Position numbers and translations under genes: made by a program. Under the pieces are notes generated by a model. That model saw nothing but the letters and a program-made list of their open reading frames with translations, was not told the DNA's origin and did not search any database. From Nepenthes gracilis (lineage: Eukaryota > Streptophyta > Magnoliopsida > Caryophyllales > Nepenthaceae), in NCBI GenBank assembly GCA_033239525.1, contig BSYO01000013.1, positions 8,952,501-9,016,500 on the forward strand: a stretch of 64,000 bases of DNA, in the 5' to 3' direction. The stretch's first letter is position 1; every line of letters begins with the position of its first letter. This document shows, piece after piece, positions 55,833 through 64,000 of this stretch.

Positions 55833-58031
55833 TGTCACGACCCAAGATATCAAATGTAAGTCAAAATAAAATCTAATATAAGATATTCCATCAACCATAA
55901 AAATCTAACTCGGGCGTAACAATCTATATATATACAGAATCCAATATAATAAAATTCGCACAAGATCTCATCGGATATAAATTTAGATAAATAAAATAAT
56001 GACCTACTATTCAAATATCATATGGGAGATATCAAATATAACATCAACATAAAGCAATAACTCTAACATATATCATGCATGGATCAAGGCTCTCATCTGG
56101 CTATAAACAATAACCATAGTACACCCCCGAGATTAGAAACATAACCAATATAAACATCTCCATTCATCGAAAGAGATATCCGTGCCAGATCACGTCTGAA
56201 CTTTTGCAATGCCCTCATCTGGCCATATACAATAACCATAGCACAGCCCCGTGATAAAAAACATTACCAATATAAACATCTTCACTTACTGAAAAAGATA
56301 TCTGTGCCAGATCATGTCTGAACTTCTGCAAGGGTATTCATGCAACTAGTCTGAAGGGATAAAATACGAAAACGTGAGTCGAGGGCTCAACAAGTACTAT
56401 TATCGTATAAAATAGTATAGATAAATTAGAGAAAGTGATATCACATAACAACCACATAAAACAAAACACAACGTCCGTGAATTTTTTAAAAATCGAGGAG
56501 ATGTCTCGTACTAAATCATCGTCTATATCAAACTGTCCCTTCGAGATATAATCATAATAAATAACAATTCGGACGAATATCATAAATGATATCATATCAC
56601 ATGATCTAAAATCACATCACACAATCTGTATGGGATACATACCATCGTTCAGATCTAAATCTCATATATAATATGTTGAAATCAAAGAAATCGAAACCAA
56701 AACGTATAATTATAAAACATGTTCTGGGACTTAATACATCAATATGTACGAGACATTCCTATTGTCCATCTGTGGGCCAACTCACGTATCTCAATTCATA
56801 GTCTATACAAATACATGTAGAAATACAAAGCATTCACGAAATCGAAAAATCAAAGATAAATAATATAAACTTGAGGAAGGGTTACCCTCGTGCGGTAACC
56901 ATAACTATAACGGCTGCAGTTTAAGCCAGCAACTCAAGGCTTGACAACGATTTAGGCCAACAATTTAAGGCGATCTATGTACTTTATCTCCCATAGACTA
57001 AGAACTTACTTACTATATTTTACCACCTGTGGCTTCCTTATTCTGTCTCCCAACTCAAGGAACTTGCAACCTCAAGTTTTAGTTATATATCAGAATATCT
57101 GAATATATTATTCCGTCAATTCCTTATGATGGTTCTTATTTAAATATACAATGGGGCAGGTTAGTTACTAAACGTCTCAACCTTCTTGCTAGTAGAAGTG
57201 AGATAACATATCACATATATCATCATCGGGGCCAAGCCTCCCAGTCGGAAGCGGTACCAATATCTCATACCTCGGATCACATATAACGACCCATTAGACC
57301 TCGGACCGTCATGGTTTCGTAGCGACCCCCCCGACAGCATGCATGTGGACCGATGCATGGCCTGATTCATGGTTCCACAATATACGAATACACAAATATA
57401 CATATATACTGTTCGGGTATCTGAAAACTTTTCAAATCATAAATATCAGTGTAAAATCACTGCATAACTAATAAAATATACATGTATGTACAGAATACGC
57501 AGATTTGTGTGGATAAAAATAATATGTATGTTAGTAAAATCTCCAAATAGTAATCAAATATTATCAAATACGAAATCAGATTAAGGATAGAATTAGATGA
57601 TATTTGCCTTAACTTTATACTCCGTAGATTTGAATAAATGATGTCCCAAAACATCCGAATCGGGCACTCTCTCTCCTATTGGTGTGGCTTTCTCTCTATA
57701 CCCGTGTGGGTCACTACCGCACGTCGCCGCCGCCGCTCCTCCCACATCCACCACCGATCATTGGCATACAATCTCCACCACACGCTGTTGCGGATGCCTC
57801 CAACAGCTGCTGCCAACATCCGCAACGACCTCATTGAGCTCCGTCAGCCACAGCCCACATTGACCACCGCTGCGCCACCCATGAGCTGCCGCTCGGCCCC
57901 TACCTCCTCTCTTCTTCTCTTCTCTCTTATCTCCTCCCTCTCTTCCTCTCCTCCTTTTCCTTCTTTGCATGCCAAAACCCTCCTTTCTTCTCTTTCCTTT
58001 TCTCTCTCCCCGATCCCCCTTCTCTTCTATG

Positions 58032-58076
<45 letters not shown>
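55833..58076 (-). repeat. 5' LTR of the minus-strand element, outer end missing
   Basis: It matches 49846-51931 throughout, then stops within a (TTA)n run (58033-58074). The roughly 190-230 bases that should form the start of the LTR are absent; unrelated sequence starts with TAGGTATTGAAAAA. An internal repetition (56100-56340) of the TGGCCATA-CAATAACCATAG stretch is present here but not in the other LTR. Confidence 0.85.
58033..58074 (+). repeat. (TTA)n microsatellite at an LTR breakpoint
   Basis: Fourteen TTA/TAT triplets; homology with the sister LTR ends here. Confidence 0.95.
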
Positions 58077-58078
<2 letters not shown>

Positions 58079-58436
58079 GGTATTGAAAAAATATACGCTA
58101 CTCTACGGTCCCATGGACTCTTATACGCTTGGATACCTTAGAGTCTTTATACACTCTCATTTACTATCGATAGAGTACCAATAAAATATATATACGTAGT
58201 ATCGATCACCACGGGAACAGGAAAAAAATCTAAAAAACTCTGAATATTTTGCCAATCCTTTTAAATGTCTGATTCGATTATCACCAATCCTCCAAGTGTA
58301 CCTAATCTTATTTCTAAGGTCATAGAATCCCCTTTTATTTTGTCTCTTCTAAACAACTCACGATTCTCGTCTATCAAACTATTTTGATTAATTTCACGAA
58401 GGTCAATTAAAATAATAATTATTATTAATTTCTCCT

Positions 58437-58437
<1 letters not shown>

Positions 58438-58483
<46 letters not shown>

Positions 58484-58800
58484 TAAACATACATTATGTA
58501 CATCTATTTTTCGATCAACCAACACATGTATCCAACCTGTATAAATACTGACACATGCACGCGCGCACACAAACACACACATATATATATACTTATTTGT
58601 TTATATATATACATACACAGACACATACACACACATATATACATACATATAACATACATACACGTATACATATACTCGTATCACACTTGCCTACACATCC
58701 ACCAACACACACATACATACACACATACACCCACACATACACCCACACGCACAGCAGCTCCCACGCTGCATACACATATACGCGCACATAGCACACAATC
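58438..58800 (+). repeat. compound (AT)n / (AC)n microsatellite region
   Basis: A pure (AT)n run of about 38 bases is followed by some 300 bases built of ACAC, ATAC and ATAT words. It gives long His/Thr/Tyr/Ile frames in several phases, none of them genes. Alternating purine-pyrimidine sequence of this kind can adopt unusual DNA forms and is prone to length change. Confidence 0.9.
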
Positions 58801-59639
58801 TGTGGCAACAGACATCCTAATTTTCATCTTACCTCCTGTAAGAAAGGATTTCATGACATAATCTACAATTTTTCTTCAATCCCAATACATCACGAATCCC
58901 CCAGAAAATCACTGACAAAGCCATATGCTCTGTTCGTCGTCTATAGACTTCAACGTCCTTAATTTCATCTAATTTGCAATTGCTATCAGCTCTTTTTATC
59001 TATCAAGCATGAAAATTATTTCCTAGCATGATCAAAATGTGAATAGTCAATTCTAATTCTCCTCAAATTCGTTCATGTTTCTGATTTTACTGCTTGCTCT
59101 ATTATCTAAATTTTTCTCATTTTACAACTCATTTCAACCGAAATCCTCTAAAATCACCCATATACAACTAATTCGTTCACGATCTCAACACACAAATAGA
59201 AAATAGAAGGACACACAAATAGAAATACTGGCCTCAATTTGTTACTCTTCTTCCGGCAACAACGGTAGCGGCACAAACTAATGTCAACGACGACACCAAC
59301 CAACGACGGCGACTTTGACTATAGAAGCGGCGGCTTCAGCCCAAATTCATGATGACGATTAGTAGCGGCAGCAGCGAGGAACAAAGACAACGGCTGCACG
59401 GCTAGGGTTTCCTACCATGACTTTCTTTCCCACCCTCTCCTTAAATAATGAAGGGGAATAATTTAGGGTTCGGATAGGTTTCCATTTGGGGCATCAATTA
59501 TCTTCCTCCCTTGACCACAATCGCCGCTACGCCTCTCACTCTCTTCCCTTTTTTCTTCTTTTTCTTCCTTCTTTCCCTCTTTCTCTCCTTTTTCTTCCTT
59601 TCCTTTCCTTTTCCTTCCCCCGTTTTACTTTTTCTTTTC

Positions 59640-59697
<58 letters not shown>
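59640..59697 (+). repeat. (TTA)n microsatellite, about 19 units
   Basis: Triplet run next to a long pyrimidine-rich tract (59536-59639) within the minus-strand LTR piece. Confidence 0.95.
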
Positions 59698-59698
<1 letters not shown>

Positions 59699-60195
59699 AC
59701 ATATTTATTATTATTATTATATATTTTACATAATTTATTTATCTCTAAGTAAAATATTAATTCATTATTTTTCTAATTATAATGATACTTAAAATTTTTA
59801 ATAGTAATTTCTAATATTTTGACCCTTCTTTAAATTTAATTTTATAATTATATTTTAAATTAATAAATTTTAATATACTAGAATTCATATAATTTAAACA
59901 TATGATGATTCACTTGATTAATTAGACTTATAATTAAAATAATTCAAACAAGCATATTAATTATACTAAACTAAATTCAATGGTCGAAATACCCAAACTC
60001 AAACTATTAATTCAAATTAATTGCTCAACTATCTAAATATAATTCAACGATTCAAGCACTCTAGGCTCATATTTCAAGCCTAGTTACCAAATTTTAAATC
60101 TAAAATAATTACTAAAATAGTCAAATAATTATCAAATTTAATTAGATCATTTATTTTTATAAAATAATAAACTCAAAAATATTTAAAATATTACA

Positions 60196-62990
60196 TATAA
60201 TATGACTCATTCAGAATTAAAAGGAGTTGAAGAAACAGTTGTAAGAACTTTTGGATAAGGGTTTTATTTAACTGAGTGTCTCACTATGGGACACACTGAT
60301 TTTATTTATAAAGAAGAATGATGGATCTGCAAGGATGTGTATAGACTATCTAGAGTTAAAGAAGATAACAATTAAGAATAAGTGCACTTTGCCTTTAATT
60401 GATAATCTTTTTGACCAATTGCAATAGGCTCAAATTATCTTGAAGATTAATTTTCAATCCGGTTATCACCAATTGAGTATTAAGAAGAAAATGTTATGAA
60501 AATAAAATTTTAAATAAGGTATGGCAACCATATATTTGTGGTAATGTTATTTTGATTAACAAATGTGCCTGTAGTATTTATAAATTTAATGAATCGAATG
60601 TTTCAACCCCACTTGGATCAACTTGTGATTCTTTTCATGAATGATTTTTTGATATATTTGAGGAGTTATGATGAAAATGAAATTCATTGGAGAATTATTT
60701 TTGCAAACACTACGGGATTGACAATTGTATGTCTAGTTGAAGAATTATAAATTTTGACTCGATGAAGTGGCTTTCCTAGCCCATGTGATATCAAAAAGAA
60801 GTGCACCAATGGACTTAAATAAGGTTAAAGTTGTTATAGATTGGAGTCGGCCAATGAGCACAATGGAATTGCAAAGTTTTTTCAGATTGGGTAGGTATTA
60901 TCAAAGCTTTATGGAGAATTTCTCAAAAAAAGAGGTGTCGTTGACCCATTTAATATAAAAACATGTGACATTTTAGTGGGATAAAAATTGTGTCAAAAAC
61001 TTTTAAGAGTTGAAGAACTATCTAACAATTTCATCGATTTTATATATTCCATAAGGATTTAAAGGTTACGTAATTTATTATGATGCTTCCAATAGAGGTT
61101 TGGGTTGTATTTTGTTGGAGCACAATGGGGTTGTTTCCTATAGATCAAGACAACTCAATGTATATGAATAAAGATATTCTACCTATGATTTGGAATTAAT
61201 AATAATGATTATTGTATTGAAAATTTAGAAACATTACTTGTATCGGAATAAATTTATCATATATTTAAATTATAAAACTTTGAAAGTATCTATTTTATTC
61301 ATAAGAATTTAATACGAGCAAAGCAGATGGATGAACATTTTAAAGGACTATAATTGGAAAATCTAATATCAATTAAGAAAAATGAATGCAGTATGGATGT
61401 ATTGAGCTGTAAGTTAGCAAGTTTTATATCCCATTTGATGATTAAAGTAATGGAGATACTTTATAGTATGAAGGAGTGTGACATTAGAAGACATTCTCAG
61501 GGTATGAGCATGATATTGTTATATTTTCAAATTCAATCGAAAAATTTTTAAAAAGATTAAGAGACGACAAATGAAAGATCCTTTTTTTATTAATGTATCT
61601 TGAGATGTTAACCATGAGTTAAAAGCTAAATTTAACATTTGATCTGACAGATCTTTGAGGTTTAAGTATCGGATATGCATACTAAATAGTGAGGGGATAA
61701 AAAAACATATTTTTAATGAAGCCCATCGATCAAAATATAGCATCCATCAGGGAATCAACAAGATCCATCAAAATTTAAAAAATATTTTCTAGTGAAGAAG
61801 CATGAAAAGATAAATTGAGGTATTCATTGGATAGTGTATTATATGTCAATAAGTGAAGGCTGAATACAATGAGCCACCGAGACTTTACAATCTATGTCGG
61901 TTTCCAGTAGAAAATAGGACCATATAACATTGGATTTTATTATGGGTTTGCCTATAATGTCGAGGAAACATGATACTGTGTGGGTGATTATAGATCAATT
62001 AACAAAATAAACACATTCTATAGCCATCAAAATGACGTTTTTGAGAGATTATTTGGGAAAATCATATAACAACAAAGCAATTAGATTACATTGTATTTTG
62101 ACTTTGATTGTTGCGGAATGAGATCTAAGGTTTTTGTCCAAATTTGTAAAATTTTGCACCATAATTTAGAGGTCAATTTGAAATTTAGTATGGTAAATCA
62201 TCCACAAACGAACAAATAATAAGAGAAAATTATTTAGATTTTAGAAAAAATGTTGCAGACATCCTGCATATAGGTAAAAAGAAGTTGGGGTGACTATTTA
62301 TCATTGGTTGAATTTGCTCATAATAACAGTTACCAGAGTATTAATATTGCACCTTACGAAGCACTTTATGAAAGAAAGTATCATTCCCTAATAAATTCAA
62401 TAAAAGATTGGAAACTGAAGACTTATAGGCTAGATGTAATTCAAGAAACATTAGAGAAGATTTAGTTAATTAGAAATTGTCTCCAAGTCACTCAAAACTG
62501 ACAAAAGAGTTATACAAATTGTATAAGATTCGAGTTGAGTTTTAAGGTTGGTGATCTTGTATCTCTAAATGTATCTCCATTAGATGCGTCTCTACGTTTG
62601 AATTAAAAAGAAAATTAAAAGGAGATTTATTAAACTATTTTAGATTTTTAAAAAGATCGAAAAATCTTCTTATAGATTAACTTTGCCACTAAGCTTAATA
62701 GATAGTCTTAATGTTTTTCATGTCTTAATGTTTTGTAAGTACATCAATGGCCCTTTCTACATGATCAATCATGATTCCTTATAAATTAATAAAGACTTAT
62801 AGTATATTGAAAAGCCATGGAAAATTCTTGTATAATGTAATCAAGTGCTCTGCAAAAAAGTTATTTATTTGGTCAAAATATTGTAGGAAAACCATTCTTA
62901 GAAGGAAGATACATTGGAGTGAAAGGATAATATTTAGAAAAAGTATCAATATTTATTTTTTTATTGAGGTATATAAATTACGAGAATGAA
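60196..62990 (+). pseudogene. pol remnant of the right-hand chromovirus
   Basis: RT begins at 60205 (ELK- and LLDKGFI-type words), then [31 protein letters not shown] and the active-site box LFMNDFLIYL, with Asn for the first Asp. Next come VVIDWSRPMSTMELQSFF (60767-60958) and RNase H words (STYDLELIIMIIVLKI). The integrase zinc motif (EAHRSKYSIHQGINKIHQNL, then CIICQ) is near 61720-61860. LDFIMGLPIMSRKHDTVW carries the first acidic residue, but the second site reads AE-DLRF. The chromodomain-like end is near 62810-62970 (VIYLVKILWENHS, EEATLECEDN). Stops every few dozen codons. Not functional. Confidence 0.75.
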
Positions 62991-63013
62991 TTTTTATAAG
63001 AAAAGGAAAATCA

Positions 63014-64000
63014 TAACGCTTGGATATTGTATATGATTTAAGACATTCATAATTAACTTGATTATGTGAAATTTTTGAGAAAAAGTTTTGATTCAATTAA
63101 AAAAACTATGGAATGACTTGATAAGGTACTTGTCAAGTGTCAGAGTTATGCATGAGCATGTTTTTAGCATGATGGGCACTGTGTGTGTTTGTTCTAATAT
63201 CACGGCACTTGATGTATGCTTAAATACCGGCTAAAATTAGTCTTTGTGACCAACCCATTTATGATTAGTATATTTGCACTGGTTTGCTATTTAAGGTCTT
63301 CTTGTTGACTTTTTACCATTTTTCACAAAATTTTGAGAAAAGAGAAAGAATGAGAACAGGAGAAGAGAAAGAAAAGAAATAGGAATAAATAAATTTAAAG
63401 TAATTTCAAGCAAATATTTGATAAATCTAAATTAAAATAAGTACATCTAAATCCATTTCTTTCTTTATTGTTAAACTTTTCATAAAAGTCTTACCAATTT
63501 TTATTTAAATGTTTAAATATATAGTATTATCATATTTCTTTTGATATCATGTTTATGTTAGATTTTTTTCCAATTTATAAAGATTTTAGAGGCTTGTACC
63601 TTAATTTAAACATATTATATTAAAATCCTAAATTTTTTATAAAATTGTCTTCACATTTCTCTTTTATACAAGTGTTTGGTCAAAACTCTATTTTGACTTT
63701 GTCAAAATGATTTGTTTTTCTAAATATGGAGAAAAATTTATATATTTATTTTTTAATATAGCATTTTTTATTTTGGCTAAATAAAATCTATTACACAGAA
63801 ATAATAGAGTATATTCATATATATATCTTAGTATATTATTTATAAATTAAAAATAAATCATATATCCACCGGTTAGAAAAATGAGATTTGTCCTCATTTA
63901 TATGGAATAATATATAGTTAACCCACCCATGAGTCATGAATAATAGCTTATAATTTTAGGCAATGTGGAAGCAATTATAAATAGATCTTTGATAGTCAAT
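63014..64000 (+). repeat. 3' LTR of the right-hand chromovirus, cut by the window end
   Basis: It follows the purine stretch TAAGAAAAGGAAAATC (62997-63012) and matches the 45541-47080 LTR up to the right edge, with CCACCCATGAGTCATGAA near 63925 as the counterpart of the GGCCCACATACGG stretch. The end lies outside the window. Confidence 0.7.

Larger units (their letters stand above)
49846..58076 (-). mobile_element. minus-strand Tekay/Del-type chromovirus with deleted gag and cut 5' LTR
   Basis: On the minus strand: 5' LTR (58076-55833, outer end missing), primer-binding site (55828-55818), short internal region (55817-52125) with traces of gag, protease, RT, RNase H and the end of pol, then polypurine tract and 3' LTR (52124-49846). 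The internal region is only 3.7 kb; most of gag is gone. TTATC at 49841-49845 would be the left target duplication, but the right end is destroyed so it cannot be confirmed. Confidence 0.8.
58077..60195 (-). repeat. minus-strand LTR portion (same family as 28347-29712) with unexplained left part
   Basis: On the minus strand it starts TGTAATATTTTAAATATTTT at 60195 and matches 28347 onward for at least 80 bases, followed by an (AAT)n run (59697-59640) and a purine-rich block. Sequence 59200-59480 is more GC-rich, with many CGG/CCG words. From about 58800 leftward it has no recognised counterpart. The LTR inner end was not found. Tyr-run and Ile-run frames at 59486-59792 are microsatellite translations. 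Confidence 0.55.
45541..64000 (+). mobile_element. chromovirus with a 12-kb compound insertion between gag and pol; runs off the window
   Basis: The parts are a 5' LTR (45541 to about 47080), gag (about 47180-48022), a compound insertion (48023-60195), pol (60196-62990) and a 3' LTR starting near 63014 and cut by the window end. The two LTRs match in their starts (TATATGATTTAA near 45570 and 63029) and in a long stretch including AAAATTTTAAGAGAAGAG versus AAAATTTTGAGAAAAGAG. Coding sequence is very decayed. Confidence 0.7.

Noticed and set aside
58496..58861. His/Thr/Tyr-rich frames
   Set aside because: Translation of AC/AT microsatellite sequence in several phases.

Overview
The window reads as nuclear DNA of a flowering plant, from a repeat-rich intergenic or heterochromatic region. 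It is AT-rich and packed with decayed Ty3/gypsy LTR retrotransposons of three plant lineages: Tat-type, chromoviruses of the Tekay/Del type with a chromodomain-like end of pol, and one short-LTR Reina-like chromovirus. Nearly every reading frame is broken by stops and frameshifts. No rRNA, tRNA, organellar or bacterial gene was seen. The only candidate host gene is a 57-codon basic protein on the minus strand near the left edge (812-985). Species cannot be read from the sequence.

Left part (about 2270-22011): two different Tat elements, both cut off at their 5' ends, lie head to head. The left one (Tat-L, minus strand) runs from about 14340 down to 2270; the right one (Tat-R, plus strand) runs from 14345 to 22011. 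Together they form a degenerate inverted repeat of nearly 20 kb. Each carries pol (RT, RNase H, second RNase H, integrase), then a second gene on the opposite strand resembling the 'putative gypsy type' transposase_28 family with a coiled-coil tail, then an LTR. In both LTR regions a TATA box points toward the antisense gene and another points in the sense direction. Tat-L is interrupted by two solo LTRs of Tekay type, 4597-7123 (duplication TGTAC) and 9921-12042 (duplication GGAAC), each with a perfect 5-bp target duplication.

Middle part (22012-29712): AT-rich spacer with two possible SINEs; a third Tat element (24375-27180) with LTR, primer-binding site, a deleted gag and a tandem array but no pol; a Tat LTR fragment; and the 5' part of a Tekay-type LTR with an (AAT)n block.

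Right part (29713-64000): nested chromoviruses. A Reina-like element (29713-44744) is split between gag and protease by a complete Tekay-type element (31349-43101: two LTRs of about 2.3 kb, primer-binding site, polypurine tract, imperfect duplication GGACG/GGATG). The inside of that element, 34450-38135, is an interleaved mosaic of unrelated parental sequences and looks like an assembly or consensus artefact. From 45541 to the right edge lies another chromovirus whose gag and pol are separated by a compound 12-kb insertion: an inverted related LTR, a minus-strand Tekay-type element (49846-58076) and a piece of another minus-strand LTR (58077-60195).

No working pathway is encoded. The points of interest are the antisense Tat gene with its own promoter, the order of nesting, the decay pattern (catalytic Asp to Asn in four reverse transcriptases) and the mosaic block.
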